DNA of 64,000 nucleotides from Robiginitomaculum sp. (lineage in GTDB: Bacteria; Pseudomonadota; Alphaproteobacteria; Caulobacterales; Maricaulaceae). How positions within the stretch are numbered: position 1 is the stretch's first letter; every line of letters begins with the position of its first letter. A program made the position numbers and the translations under genes. Below are positions 36,105 through 45,737 of this stretch, piece by piece. The DNA is taken from positions 18,787-82,786 of the forward strand of contig NVXG01000034.1 of assembly GCA_002733805.1 (NCBI GenBank). The letters run 5' to 3'. The notes under the pieces were generated by a model. It worked only from the letters and a program-made list of their open reading frames with translations, did no database searches and was not told where the DNA came from.

Positions 36105-36677
36105 ATGAAATTATTTGCAGTGGGCAGTATGGTTCTAATGGGCACGCTTGTTGCCGCCGGAGCCGCTTGGATGATGTTTGGCCGGGGAAAAGCTGTGGAG
36201 GCCAAAGGGTCGGCCTATGATTTTTCCTTTCAATCGATTGATGGCGAACCTTTGCCGCTCAAGGGGTATGAGGGAAAAGCCATATTGCTGGTCAATACCG
36301 CCTCGCAATGCGGATTTACCCCGCAATATGAAGGTCTGGAAACCCTGTGGGAAACCTATGGCAAAGATGGTTTGGTGGTTTTGGGTGCGCCGAGCAATGA
36401 TTTTGGTGGGCAGGAGCCGGGTTCCGAAGCTGAAATCAAGGAATTTTGCGAAGTAAATTTCAATATCAATTTCCCAATGACTGCCAAGATCAGCACCAAA
36501 GGCGATGCGGCCCATCCATTTTATGCGTGGGTGCGGGCCGAAACCGGGGCCGGTCCAAAATGGAATTTTCACAAATACCTGATTGCACCAAATGGCAAGC
36601 TGGTCGGGTCTTTCCCATCGACCGTAAAACCCATGTCCGAGCAACTGACTAAGGCAGTGGAAAAAGTTCTGCCGTAG
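36105..36677 (+). CDS. Glutathione peroxidase family protein (Cys type)
   Basis: Peroxide-reducing enzyme. ATG 36105 with GGAG upstream gives 190 residues; an upstream frame from 36051 lacks an SD. An N-terminal hydrophobic segment (residues 3-22) looks like a signal anchor, so the enzyme is probably periplasmic. The family signature LLVNTASQCGFTPQYEGLETLW carries the peroxidatic residue as Cys69 rather than selenocysteine. The Gln and Trp partners are in LGAPSNDFGGQEPG and GAGPKWNFHKYLI. Most such Cys-type bacterial enzymes use thioredoxin rather than glutathione. Confidence 0.9.
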   Translation: MKLFAVGSMVLMGTLVAAGAAWMMFGRGKAVEAKGSAYDFSFQSIDGEPLPLKGYEGKAILLVNTASQCGFTPQYEGLETLWETYGKDGLVVLGAPSNDFGGQEPGSEAEIKEFCEVNFNINFPMTAKISTKGDAAHPFYAWVRAETGAGPKWNFHKYLIAPNGKLVGSFPSTVKPMSEQLTKAVEKVLP

Positions 36678-36702
36678 GGGACTGTGCTGAACCCGACATA
36701 TT

Positions 36703-36738
36703 AAAAAGGCGGCTGGACACATGTCAGCCGCCTTTTTT
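36703..36738 (+). terminator. Rho-independent terminator after the peroxidase gene
   Basis: A 13-bp stem AAAAAGGCGGCTG (36703-36715) pairs with CAGCCGCCTTTTT (36725-36737) around a nine-base loop and ends in a run of six T. The A/T flanks would also terminate transcription from the opposite strand, where the Asn/Arg/His-rich gene ends 18 bases away. Confidence 0.92.
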
Positions 36739-36755
36739 GTAAATGTGGTTTGACC

Positions 36756-37964
36756 CTAGTAATACTGGAGCAACTGGACCGCACCGGTTTCCGTGTATTG
36801 CTGGCTTTGTTCATCCCAGCAAACCGTTACCTGTACCGAAGCCGAACGGCGGCCAAAATTACCTCGACGGTTTTCCAGATGGCAGGAATTGATCGAATAC
36901 CCACCGAGTAAACCATTGGTCGTATCGCTATAATTTGAATACTGGTAACGGCGGTCAAACTGGTAGCTCTGGTGATAAGGATCAGCGCAATAGACATTGC
37001 TGTGTCCGATATGCCCATAGCCAGTACGATAGCCGCTTTGGGTGCGATATCCATAGCTATCATGACCATACCACCAAGGGTATAAGGAATAACTTGGCTG
37101 GTAATAATTTCCGCCAAGGAAAGAATACCCAATGGAAATTCCCGAATTATAACCACGGCCATAATTGTTATAGCCGTACCCGTAATTTCCGTAAGAATTG
37201 CCGAAGCTCAACGTGACCCCGGAGCGCCCATAGGACCGCTGGTTACGGGAATAGTGTCGATTAGTCCGACGATGATCGCGGCGATTGTCCCGATAGTGGC
37301 GATCGGCCCGTCTGTGATCTCGGCGGTTGTCACGATAGCTTTGTCGGTTGTGCTGGCGATTACGGGTGTTGTGATCCCGGTTGTGATTTCGCTGATCGGC
37401 ATGTTGGTTGTTCTGATTGCGATGGTTTTGTCGATTTACATGGTTATTACCATTGCGGTTATGATCGCGGTTGCGAACGTTTTGGTTGCTATTGCGGTTG
37501 TGGTTCCGATTACGCACATTCTGGTTAGCACTGCGATTATGATCGCGATTGCGCGCATGCTGGTTGCCATTCTGGTTCGGGCTACGCGCATGTTGCGTGC
37601 CGTTGCGATTACGGTCGCGGCTTTGGCGGTTCACATTCCCATTTCGAGTTTGATGGCCATTGCCGCGATTGGCTTGCCGATTTTGATGTCGGTTGCCTTG
37701 TTCAGCCCTTTGGATTGGCTGGGTGCGCGCAGGTGGGGGAGCAGTTCGCCGGGGCGCTTGAGCTCTGTCCGGGCGGCGATGAGACTCTCTGGCTTTGTTT
37801 CCAGTTCGGCGCTCGCGTTTGAAATCACGGCGGAATTCCGCTTGCCCTTTTTGGAATTCGGTTGGTCGAGCAGAGTTGCGGCCCGAATTGTCGGCCAATG
37901 CCATGTTGGCAGTAAACAAAGTGAGCACAAATAAACTTGCGCTGGCTAGAATTGGAGTACGCAT
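36756..37964 (-). CDS. Secreted Asn/Arg/His-rich low-complexity protein
   Basis: A 402-residue exported protein. The start at ATG 37964 is fixed by a textbook AAGGAGG six bases upstream and a signal peptide (RTPILASASLFVLTLFTANMALA). The region from about residue 25 to 240 is highly basic, with dense Asn, Arg, His and Gln and imperfect repeats of the type NQNVRNRDHNRN and two DNRRDHRR-RHY units. A Gly/Tyr-rich stretch follows (about 245-330), ending in a Cys-containing C-terminal domain (VYCADPYHQSYQF, SINSCHLENRRG, VTVCWDEQSQQY). No enzymatic motif is seen. It could bind metal, nucleic acid or anionic polymer at the cell surface; all of these are guesses. It has no close neighbour in its direction. 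Confidence 0.75.
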   Translation of the reverse strand: MRTPILASASLFVLTLFTANMALADNSGRNSARPTEFQKGQAEFRRDFKRERRTGNKARESHRRPDRAQAPRRTAPPPARTQPIQRAEQGNRHQNRQANRGNGHQTRNGNVNRQSRDRNRNGTQHARSPNQNGNQHARNRDHNRSANQNVRNRNHNRNSNQNVRNRDHNRNGNNHVNRQNHRNQNNQHADQRNHNRDHNTRNRQHNRQSYRDNRRDHRRADRHYRDNRRDHRRTNRHYSRNQRSYGRSGVTLSFGNSYGNYGYGYNNYGRGYNSGISIGYSFLGGNYYQPSYSLYPWWYGHDSYGYRTQSGYRTGYGHIGHSNVYCADPYHQSYQFDRRYQYSNYSDTTNGLLGGYSINSCHLENRRGNFGRRSASVQVTVCWDEQSQQYTETGAVQLLQYY

Positions 37965-38068
37965 GGAATTCCTCCTTGGTTGCAATATATCATTAACCAT
38001 ATCAACTGCAATCTGAAGGCAAGCTGAACAAATGGTTCAGACGGTTTCAGTCATAGAGTTTATAAAAT

Positions 38069-38452
38069 ATGTCGGCATCCGAACCCGCCATCGATCTTGA
38101 GCATCTGCATCAATATACCGGCGATGACCTCAATCTGGAAAAAGAGATCTATTCGCTGTTCCGCGAGCAAGTCCGGATGTGGTTGCGAATGCTGGTAGCA
38201 GATGCAGACAATGAGGCATGGTCTTCGGCGGCACATTCGCTAAAGGGCAGTGCGCGCGGGCTAGGGGCGCACAAATTAGCGGCGGCCTGTGAAACCGCCG
38301 AAGCGGTTATTCTCTCTGGTCAAGCGGCCCGTGCTGTGGCGGCAACCGAAGTTCGGACACAGGTGGATCAGGTGACCCACTTTATCGACAAGCGTTTGTA
38401 CAAAATGCAAATTCAGGATTTGCGCAAACCATCCCAAGCTTCAAATTCGTAA
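38069..38452 (+). CDS. Histidine phosphotransfer (Hpt) domain protein
   Basis: A 127-residue stand-alone Hpt four-helix bundle. The phospho-acceptor is His56 in AAHSLKGSARGLGAHKLA, the classic HxxKG motif. It can shuttle phosphate between a hybrid kinase receiver and a response regulator. No kinase or regulator is adjacent, but the window's multi-PAS hybrid kinase (11133-14546) lacks an Hpt and is a natural candidate partner. Its final 40 bases overlap the convergent chorismate mutase gene. Confidence 0.88.
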   Translation: MSASEPAIDLEHLHQYTGDDLNLEKEIYSLFREQVRMWLRMLVADADNEAWSSAAHSLKGSARGLGAHKLAAACETAEAVILSGQAARAVAATEVRTQVDQVTHFIDKRLYKMQIQDLRKPSQASNS

Positions 38453-38742
38453 GCAATGCATTGCTCGATCATGGTCCGCCAGACTGGTTCGGCAATTTTG
38501 GGTGAAAGACCCTCATTGGCCGCAGCAGCCAACACTTTGCGGATCACATCCTCGACTCTGGCTTCATCACGAACCACGGCGCGGCTGTCTTTAATGCGGG
38601 CCGCTGCATCCATATAACTTTGGCGCTCTTTGATCAGTTTGACCAACAGACGATCCAGTCGGTCAATTTCATAGCGAACTTCGCTCATTTCGGAACATTC
38701 TGGCCCGGTGTGTTGGCGAGAATCGGATTGATAGGTGGTCAT
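38413..38742 (-). CDS. AroQ-type chorismate mutase
   Basis: A 109-residue all-helical chorismate mutase, converting chorismate to prephenate for Phe/Tyr synthesis. The core reads MSEVRYEIDRLDRLLVKLIKERQSYMDAAARIK, with the active-site Arg and Lys residues of the AroQ fold, and a later EPVWRTMIEQCIAYEF helix. I start at ATG 38742, which keeps the short Cys-containing leader typical of alphaproteobacterial members; ATG 38688 is a possible alternative. Convergent overlap of 40 bases with the Hpt gene. Confidence 0.85.
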   Translation of the reverse strand: MTTYQSDSRQHTGPECSEMSEVRYEIDRLDRLLVKLIKERQSYMDAAARIKDSRAVVRDEARVEDVIRKVLAAAANEGLSPKIAEPVWRTMIEQCIAYEFEAWDGLRKS

Positions 38743-38864
38743 GGAATATCCAGCGATTAGAATTTGAGGCGAACCTATACAATTCGTTTTGCCTGACAAG
38801 AGCCAAACCGATCTGACGTGCCCAAGAGACGCACCTTGAGATGTCTTGTGTTTGCGTCATTTGA

Positions 38865-39995
<1,131 letters not shown>

Positions 39996-40036
39996 GAAAG
40001 TAGATTTGATCGCGTGCCGCTGGAATTGAAAGACAC

Positions 40037-40381
40037 ATGAGCCAAACAGACGACAATAAAATTATTCTGAAGGTGACGACTCAGAGCGGGGAAAAGCACG
40101 AATTGATCGCGCTGGACGGTTGGCGCGCCATGGAGGTCATTCGCGATTACGGTCTGCCGATTAAAGCAGAGTGCGGCGGTGCCTGTTCGTGCGCGACCTG
40201 CCATGTCTATGTCGATGCCAAATGGCAGGACAAACTTTTCCCGCCAACCGAAGAAGAAGAAGACATGCTGGACGAGGCATTTGAAGTGCAGGAAAATTCC
40301 AGATTGTCCTGCCAGATCCTGATGTCAGAGGCACTCAGTGGCCTGTCTGTGACCTTGGCCCCCGGCTCAGAGCCGGAGTAA
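40037..40381 (+). CDS. 2Fe-2S ferredoxin (adrenodoxin/putidaredoxin type)
   Basis: A 114-residue ferredoxin. Cluster ligands Cys46, Cys52 and Cys55 fit CxxxxxCxxC in [14 protein letters not shown], and the fourth is Cys92 in [10 protein letters not shown]. The extra Cys50 is not a ligand in the usual pattern. Alphaproteobacterial members of this type serve iron-sulfur cluster assembly or P450/steroid hydroxylases. The preceding FNR likely reduces it. Confidence 0.92.
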   Translation: MSQTDDNKIILKVTTQSGEKHELIALDGWRAMEVIRDYGLPIKAECGGACSCATCHVYVDAKWQDKLFPPTEEEEDMLDEAFEVQENSRLSCQILMSEALSGLSVTLAPGSEPE

Positions 40382-40392
40382 AGAGAGCCAAC

Positions 40393-41085
40393 TTACATCA
40401 ATTGTAGGCTTTTGAAGCTGATGGTGTTGGTTTTTCCGACAATGATGTGATCGTGCACCCGGATCGATAGTGGCTTACCGGCTGCGATGATTTTCAAAGT
40501 CATTTTAATATCTGAACTGGACGGGGTCGGATCGCCGCTTGGGTGGTTATGAACCAGGATCACTGCTGAGGCACCCAACTCTAACGCTCGGCGCATCACT
40601 TCGCGCGGATAGACCGGTGTGTGGTCCACCGTTCCCTGATTTTGCTGCTCATCAGCGATCAAATGGTTTTTCTTGTTGAGAAACAGCACCCGGAACTGCT
40701 CGCGGGTTTCATGAGCTAGGACAGAGCGACAATAATCATAGAGCGCACTCCACGACGAAATGATATCGCCCTGTAACAGGCTTTCGCGCTGGGCCAGAAT
40801 GCCAGCCGCTTGAATGATCTTTAGCTCCCGCGCCACGGCTGCGCTAATCCCTGGTATTTCCTGCAATCGGTCCGGGTGCGCCCCCAACACACCGGCAAAA
40901 TCTCCGAAGGTGGCCAATAGCGATTTGGCCAATGCTTTTACGTCGCGCCGAGGAATGGCCCGAAACAAGATTAGCTCTAGCATTTCATAGTCAGTTAGAG
41001 CTTCAGGGCCAGAGTCGGAAAACCGTTGTCGAAGCCGATCACGGTGCCCATGAAAATGGGGCTTTGGGTCGGCAGATCGGGCCAT
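40393..41085 (-). CDS. radC: RadC-family JAB/JAMM-domain protein
   Basis: A 230-residue protein with an N-terminal helix-hairpin-helix region (LQEIPGISAAVARELKIIQAAG) and a C-terminal JAB domain carrying the metal-binding HNHPSGDPTPSSSD motif. RadC proteins are widespread but their true function is unresolved; a direct role in DNA repair is doubtful. The start shares a base with the upstream map stop (TAATG). Confidence 0.92.
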   Translation of the reverse strand: MARSADPKPHFHGHRDRLRQRFSDSGPEALTDYEMLELILFRAIPRRDVKALAKSLLATFGDFAGVLGAHPDRLQEIPGISAAVARELKIIQAAGILAQRESLLQGDIISSWSALYDYCRSVLAHETREQFRVLFLNKKNHLIADEQQNQGTVDHTPVYPREVMRRALELGASAVILVHNHPSGDPTPSSSDIKMTLKIIAAGKPLSIRVHDHIIVGKTNTISFKSLQLM

Positions 41086-41903
41086 TACAGCGCGGCTGGA
41101 TTGTGTAAACCAGCCGGGGAAATGGTGAATACCTCTGCCCCATCCGCAGTCACGCCGATGGAGTGTTCAAACTGGGCAGATAGGGATTTATCCCGCGTTA
41201 CGGCAGTCCAGCCATCCTTAAGGATTTTAACCGCTGGTTTGCCGAGATTCAGCATTGGTTCAATCGTAAAGAACATACCTTCTTTTAGCACCGTTCCCAA
41301 GCCGCGCTGGCCATAGTGCAGCACATTTGGGTTGTCGTGAAACACTCGGCCCAGTCCGTGACCACAAAAATCGCGGACAACGCCGCAACGCTCGCCTTCT
41401 GCGTATTCCTGAATGGCTGCGCCAATGTCGCCCAATGTCGCGCCGGGTTTAACTTCGGCAATTCCGCGATTGATCGCTTCAAAGGTGACATCAATCAGGC
41501 GTCGAGCATTACGTTTTACGTCACCTACCGCAAACATCCTGGAAGTGTCGCCATGCCAACCGTCTAAAATCAGAGTCACATCAATATTGATGATGTCGCC
41601 ATTTTTGAGCAGTTTGTCCGAGGGAATACCGTGGCACACCACATGGTTGGACGAAATGCACAAGGTTTTGGGATAGCCGCGATAAAACAGGCAAGCCGGT
41701 AGCGAGCCATTGTCCAACATGAATTCCCGAGCCAGTCGATCCAACCGGTCGGTTTCAACACCCGGTTCGATCAGCGGGACCAGCATGTCCAGACATTCAG
41801 CCGCCAGCTTTCCGGCCGCCCGCATGCCCGCGAAATCTTCCTTTGAGTGGATGCGGATTGTATCGCTGCGCCCGTCGGGAGCTAATTCTGCCTCGGTATA
41901 CAT
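41085..41903 (-). CDS. map: Type I methionine aminopeptidase
   Basis: Removes the N-terminal Met from nascent proteins. The 272-residue chain has the pita-bread fold metal ligands: Asp in NIDVTLILDGWHGDTSRMF, His in FCGHGLGRVFHDNPNVLHYG, Glu in GMFFTIEPMLNLG and a final Glu in SAQFEHSIGVT. The His of CHGIPSDK is the usual substrate-side residue. Essential housekeeping gene. Confidence 0.95.
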   Translation of the reverse strand: MYTEAELAPDGRSDTIRIHSKEDFAGMRAAGKLAAECLDMLVPLIEPGVETDRLDRLAREFMLDNGSLPACLFYRGYPKTLCISSNHVVCHGIPSDKLLKNGDIINIDVTLILDGWHGDTSRMFAVGDVKRNARRLIDVTFEAINRGIAEVKPGATLGDIGAAIQEYAEGERCGVVRDFCGHGLGRVFHDNPNVLHYGQRGLGTVLKEGMFFTIEPMLNLGKPAVKILKDGWTAVTRDKSLSAQFEHSIGVTADGAEVFTISPAGLHNPAAL

Positions 41904-41912
41904 GGGTCGGTT

Positions 41913-42383
41913 CTACTCGTTTTTTATCGTTAATGCGGCGGCTACAGATGATTGTACCTGATAATGTTCTGCCAATTCCTTACTCATACGCGCTGGGCGG
42001 CCATTGTCCAGATTGATACAGATCAGTTTCCACAAGGCACGAAAAATGGTTGCCCCATTATCGACCCGCCTGATCTGGTAACGACGCTCAGCCCGCAGCC
42101 GTCCGTCTGAGGCGGTAATCCATACGGCGACATCCAATTCATCGCCCTGATAGGCCGCTTGTAAATAGTCAGTTTCCGAGCGGATTACCGCCATGCCGCG
42201 CCGTGCCTTGGCGCAATCTTCAGGATCGAGGCCAAAGCTGTTCCAGTGCGCCCAAGCCGTTTCATCCAGCCACGTATTGTAAACTGCATTATTGACATGC
42301 CCAAACATATCGATGTGTTTTGGTTCGGCTCGCACCCGGTGTACAAAGGGTGCAGGCAGGTCCCATTTTAAATTCGCACTCAT
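41913..42383 (-). CDS. Hotdog-fold acyl-CoA thioesterase (YbgC-like)
   Basis: A 156-residue hotdog protein with the catalytic-loop motif RVRAEPKHIDMFGHVNNAVYNTWLDETAWAHW. That DxxGHVNNxxY pattern defines the 4-hydroxybenzoyl-CoA thioesterase/YbgC group. The acyl substrate is unknown. The gene is coupled to sfsA upstream by ATGA. Confidence 0.85.
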   Translation of the reverse strand: MSANLKWDLPAPFVHRVRAEPKHIDMFGHVNNAVYNTWLDETAWAHWNSFGLDPEDCAKARRGMAVIRSETDYLQAAYQGDELDVAVWITASDGRLRAERRYQIRRVDNGATIFRALWKLICINLDNGRPARMSKELAEHYQVQSSVAAALTIKNE

Positions 42384-43084
42384 GTCAAAACTACCGGTAT
42401 TGCGTGATTAATCCTGATTTCTTCGGGTGTGATGTGGCAAACTTGGGCCATGACTTCAACCCCGGCTTGGTTGGCTTGGGTCAATTTGCTTGCATATTCG
42501 GGATCAATATCCTGAGCCGGGCGCACTTCCCTACAATCTGAACGCTGCACCACGTACAATTGTACGGCGCGGGCGCCAGCGCGCACTTGATCGCTTAGTT
42601 CATCAAGATGCTTGGCACCGCGTTTGGTCACACTGTCCGGAAATTCAGCGAGGCCTTCGGTGCGTGAAAGGGTGACGCTTTTCACTTCGACAAAGCAGGG
42701 TGGGCGGCCTTCCTCTTCCAGCAAAAAATCAATACGGCTGTTTTTCCCGTATTTGACTTCACGCCGGATGTGAGCATATCCGGTCAGCTCCAGTATTTTA
42801 CCAGCCCGAATAGCTTCCTCAGCCAATTTATTGGCCAAATGAGTGTTCACGCCAACCCAGCTGGTGCCTAGATCAATCAGTTCCAAAGTCATTTGCAGTT
42901 TTCGTTTCGGGTTTTGGCTATCGGATAGCAAAACTGCATTGCTCGGCGCGGCCAGTCCCAACATCGAGCCGGGATTGGCGCAATGCGCGGTGATCACTGT
43001 ACCATCCGGCATCTCAATGTCGGCCAGAAAGCGTTTATAGCGTTTGAGCAGAACACCGGGCAATAACGGCGGATCATACTTCAT
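42380..43084 (-). CDS. sfsA: SfsA, DNA/RNA nuclease-like sugar fermentation protein
   Basis: A 234-residue SfsA protein. Motifs match the family: FLADIEMPDGTVITAHCANPGSMLGL near the N-terminus, then NSRIDFLLEEEGRPPCFVEVKSVTLSRTEGLAEFPDSVTKRGAKHLDEL, which has the PD-(D/E)XK nuclease-like core (Asp, then ExK). E. coli SfsA was named as a regulator of sugar fermentation, but the biochemical role is unclear. Overlaps the GST gene by 11 bases and the thioesterase by 4. Confidence 0.9.
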   Translation of the reverse strand: MKYDPPLLPGVLLKRYKRFLADIEMPDGTVITAHCANPGSMLGLAAPSNAVLLSDSQNPKRKLQMTLELIDLGTSWVGVNTHLANKLAEEAIRAGKILELTGYAHIRREVKYGKNSRIDFLLEEEGRPPCFVEVKSVTLSRTEGLAEFPDSVTKRGAKHLDELSDQVRAGARAVQLYVVQRSDCREVRPAQDIDPEYASKLTQANQAGVEVMAQVCHITPEEIRINHAIPVVLT

Positions 43085-43754
43085 GGGCGGCCTCCGGTAT
43101 TGGAAATAGCACAGTGGTGTCTCCTCTCTGCCAAGGGGTATATTTGTGCATGGTCATTACAAAGGAATTTGTCGCCAGCCAATAGGCCAGCCAATCGCGT
43201 AGTTTTTGCGGTGCGGTTTGCTCAAACCATTCCCGATCCACGCCGGCAAATTGCCGCACAAACGGGAAGATGGCCAGATCGGCCAAAGATGGTGTTGAGC
43301 CAAACAAAAATTGTTGGCTTGTGAGCAACTCGCTCAGTTCAGTTAGAAATTTGAACCCCTCAGCCCGGTGATCGACCGAACCAACCGGTTCATAACGGTT
43401 TGGGTATTTGTACCGATCCAGATGGGTTTTGAATGGCCCGTCATTGCGTTCGATCAGCTGCAGCATTGTATCCAAGGTTGAATTGGCTGGTTGCAACAAA
43501 CCCTGCGGGTCATTCTTGTCCAAGGGCCACAACATGATTTGTAGGCTTTGTTCAATCGGTTCGGAGCCTGGAAAATCCAATACCGGGACCGTCGCTTTGG
43601 GGCTAAGGGCCAGTAATTCTTGTGGTTTAGATTTTAAGGAAACTTCGCGCAATTCCACGGTTTGACTGGCCGCCAGCAAGCCCAGCCTGGCCCGCATGGC
43701 ATAGGGGCAGCGTCGAAACGAATAGAGCGTAGGAAGGGCGCTAGATGGTGCCAC
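43074..43754 (-). CDS. Glutathione S-transferase-like protein
   Basis: A 226-residue thioredoxin-fold protein with an LYSFRRCPYAMRARLGL N-terminus (CPYA active-site-like motif, as in Grx2 or StrA-type GSTs), a cis-Pro segment in KATVPVLDF, and an all-helical C-terminal domain. I place the start at GTG 43754 because a CGGAGAACC element lies about ten bases upstream and the coding sense starts there. The frame is open to ATG 43850, but that adds about 32 unfolded residues without SD. Both readings end at the same stop. Confidence 0.78.
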   Translation of the reverse strand: MAPSSALPTLYSFRRCPYAMRARLGLLAASQTVELREVSLKSKPQELLALSPKATVPVLDFPGSEPIEQSLQIMLWPLDKNDPQGLLQPANSTLDTMLQLIERNDGPFKTHLDRYKYPNRYEPVGSVDHRAEGFKFLTELSELLTSQQFLFGSTPSLADLAIFPFVRQFAGVDREWFEQTAPQKLRDWLAYWLATNSFVMTMHKYTPWQRGDTTVLFPIPEAAHEV

Positions 43755-43893
43755 AGGTGAGGTTCTCCGATTGTCAAACAGATATAGCGCAAACCGGGCA
43801 CGGACAAAACTACTCAATAATTGCTTTTGAGCGCTTTTTTTCGTTTGCATCGGGGCAATAATATGTATCTTGCGCGCATGCAGTCACGAACAA

Positions 43894-43981
43894 GCGGGCG
43901 TGGCGGAATTGGTAGACGCACAGGACTTAAAATCCTGAGATCTAATAGATCGTGGGGGTTCGATTCCCCCCGCCCGCACCA
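43894..43981 (+). tRNA. tRNA-Leu (anticodon UAA)
   Basis: A class II tRNA with a 7-bp acceptor stem GCGGGCG (43894-43900) paired to CGCCCGC (43971-43977). The D-arm is TGGCGGAATTGGTAGACGCA, the anticodon stem-loop has CAGGA-CTTAAAA-TCCTG and so UAA as anticodon, a long variable arm follows, and the T-arm is GGGGGTTCGATTCCCCC. The genome-encoded 3' ACCA is at 43978-43981. The 252 bases after it carry no gene and the start of an accessory-looking stretch. Confidence 0.97.
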
Positions 43982-44152
43982 TTTTTTCTTGTCCTATCGC
44001 GACGCCAAGGCTCGCTACTTGAGGACAGGTTTGGTTCGAGGTTAGTTCTCTCACCCGCACCAACTTGCCACACTTTGGATACAAAACAGGAATGGGATTC
44101 CGTTTTCGCTATACAGCAGAGTGTATTCCCAGTTCGTAATGTTCTCAGGAAT

Positions 44153-44186
44153 AGAAAAAGGAGGCATTAGATTTTTCTAAATGCCT
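44153..44186 (-). terminator. Probable terminator of the marR-MBL operon
   Basis: Read on the minus strand, a hairpin formed by AGGCATTTAGA and TCTAATGCCT (one bulged base, four-A loop) is followed by CCTTTTTC. It lies about 50 bases past the metallo-hydrolase stop, on the side toward the tRNA. Confidence 0.65.
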
Positions 44187-44234
44187 TGAGTCATGCCCCG
44201 AAAATAATGCGAAGTCTAAATCATAGACGTCTTG

Positions 44235-45191
44235 CTAGTCGTGACCAACACCGGCGTTGCACCAGTTGGGCGGTGACATTCCTGCGGGGTCTGCTGGATG
44301 CGGAAACAGTATAAATTCGTCAAATTCTACCACTCTTGGTGCGCCGTCCATTTTACTCAATCCAGCTTGTATCTCGGTGATGATCGACACGGGAAGTTCC
44401 AACAAATGTTCGCCAGATCTTGATGTTTGCTGAGAGTTAAAAGTTTTTCCGGGCTGTGCCTTCATCTCTATATGGCCGCCTAACAACCAATTTACGTTGT
44501 ACGTGTTGGCAAAAATATGTACGCGGTCAATAGATGATTTGAATTCTTGCATCTTGCTACATTGGAAATAAAGCCGACCGGGATAGACTACATCTCCGCT
44601 AAAAAGAATGCCCGTTGTTTTATCAAACACCATGGCATGTGACGCATGATGCCCCGGTGTCGGTAGCAATTCAATTTCACGATTTCCAAGGTCAAATATC
44701 ACCGTTTGCGTAGGCCAGTCGGTTATGCCGAAAAAGGCAGAAACCTCTTCGGGTGAGTGGCCAATCACGACTGTATTTGGCCTGTCTTCAAAGCCCGAAT
44801 CACCACCAATATGATCACCATGGCCATGTGTGTGCATAACGATAAGCGAGAGAGTATCTCGTCCAGTTTTCGTCAACCAGTTTTTAATCTGTACATCAAT
44901 TTCGGCCCGGAGGTTAACGCCCTTTACGCCCGTATCAATTAGAAGTGCCTTTTCATCGCCGAATATCAGATACATGAATGGGGCTTCGAAGGTTGTCCTG
45001 AGGGATTGGCGAATTACCAGAGTATTTGCATCAATCTGCTGCACATGAAATGCTGGCTCGTTCACATTTTCACCATTATTCCAAGGTTGAGAAAAAAGCG
45101 TGGATTGTGAATTATTAGTATCTACTGCTGCACAAGCTGACATAACCGCAAGAGTTATAATGCTGGCAACGAACAGTTTAAAATACTGCAT
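44235..45191 (-). CDS. MBL-fold metallo-hydrolase lipoprotein
   Basis: A 318-residue lipoprotein with signal peptide and lipobox MSAC ending at Cys20, then a metallo-beta-lactamase-fold domain. The zinc motif is HTHGHGDHIGGD near residue 120, with a later His in LPTPGHHASHAMV, an Asp in LFSGDVVYPG and a final His in LLGGHIEM. Substrate unknown; this fold includes beta-lactamases, lactonases and glyoxalases. It lies 13 bases downstream of marR, so the regulator probably controls its own operon and this enzyme in response to a small molecule or drug. Confidence 0.82.
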   Translation of the reverse strand: MQYFKLFVASIITLAVMSACAAVDTNNSQSTLFSQPWNNGENVNEPAFHVQQIDANTLVIRQSLRTTFEAPFMYLIFGDEKALLIDTGVKGVNLRAEIDVQIKNWLTKTGRDTLSLIVMHTHGHGDHIGGDSGFEDRPNTVVIGHSPEEVSAFFGITDWPTQTVIFDLGNREIELLPTPGHHASHAMVFDKTTGILFSGDVVYPGRLYFQCSKMQEFKSSIDRVHIFANTYNVNWLLGGHIEMKAQPGKTFNSQQTSRSGEHLLELPVSIITEIQAGLSKMDGAPRVVEFDEFILFPHPADPAGMSPPNWCNAGVGHD

Positions 45192-45204
45192 AAGAGATGA
45201 CCCT

Positions 45205-45723
45205 TCAGTTGGATTTTGAGTGTGCTAGGTTTTGTGTTTCAACCGCCTCCACGCGGTTCAAAATCGAATTATCGGCAAGTGCATCGATCGCCCGTTCTGC
45301 CACCAAGGTCAGATCGCACCCAATTTCATCAAATAAAGCACTAAATGCCCGATCTGCCATCGCAAGGCATGTCCGCAATTGCTTGAATTGCTTTTTACCT
45401 TTGGCTGTTAACGTCAGGGTTTTTCTGCGGCCATCTTTTGGATCGGCAATCCGTTTAACAATTTTCATTTCAAGCAATAATTCGATTCGTTGTGTGACAA
45501 GTTGGTGTGGTTGGTTGAGTGATTTAGCGATGTCTGCTGCAGAAATTTTGCCTCTCTCGCCAATTATCAAGACGGAAGATACGGACCTTGACGGAAATTC
45601 CAAACCCGCATCCAGCAGAAGCTGCTCCCCTTGCTCTACAATCACGTCGGCAAGCCTGCTTAAGAGGTTCGCTACAAAAGCGCCGCGTAATGGATGTGTA
45701 TCAGTATAGGTGTTTGAAGTCAT
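45205..45723 (-). CDS. MarR-family transcriptional regulator
   Basis: A 172-residue winged-helix repressor. ATG 45723 is chosen; the frame extends into the promoter but that part is AT-rich and unprotein-like. The DNA-binding region reads ISAADIAKSLNQPHQLVTQRIELLLEMKIVKRIADPKDGRRKTLTLTAKG, with the wing DPKDGRRK typical of MarR. First gene of a two-gene operon with the MBL lipoprotein, and probably autoregulated through the palindromes at 45738-45763. Confidence 0.9.
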   Translation of the reverse strand: MTSNTYTDTHPLRGAFVANLLSRLADVIVEQGEQLLLDAGLEFPSRSVSSVLIIGERGKISAADIAKSLNQPHQLVTQRIELLLEMKIVKRIADPKDGRRKTLTLTAKGKKQFKQLRTCLAMADRAFSALFDEIGCDLTLVAERAIDALADNSILNRVEAVETQNLAHSKSN

Positions 45724-45737
45724 AGGAGATCTATATA

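Noticed and set aside
37440..37600. Repetitive DNA resembling a CRISPR or tandem-repeat array
   Set aside because: The period follows codons of the RNHN-type protein repeats; no conserved repeat/spacer pattern and no cas genes.
37254..37934. Long plus-strand frame of 226 residues, very rich in Ile and Val
   Set aside because: It is the antisense shadow of the Asn/Arg/His-rich repeat gene, whose minus-strand signal peptide and perfect SD are clear.
43884..44084. Minus-strand frame reading RAGGIEPP...FKSCASTNSATPA
   Set aside because: This is the well-known false protein translated from the reverse strand of a tRNA-Leu gene.
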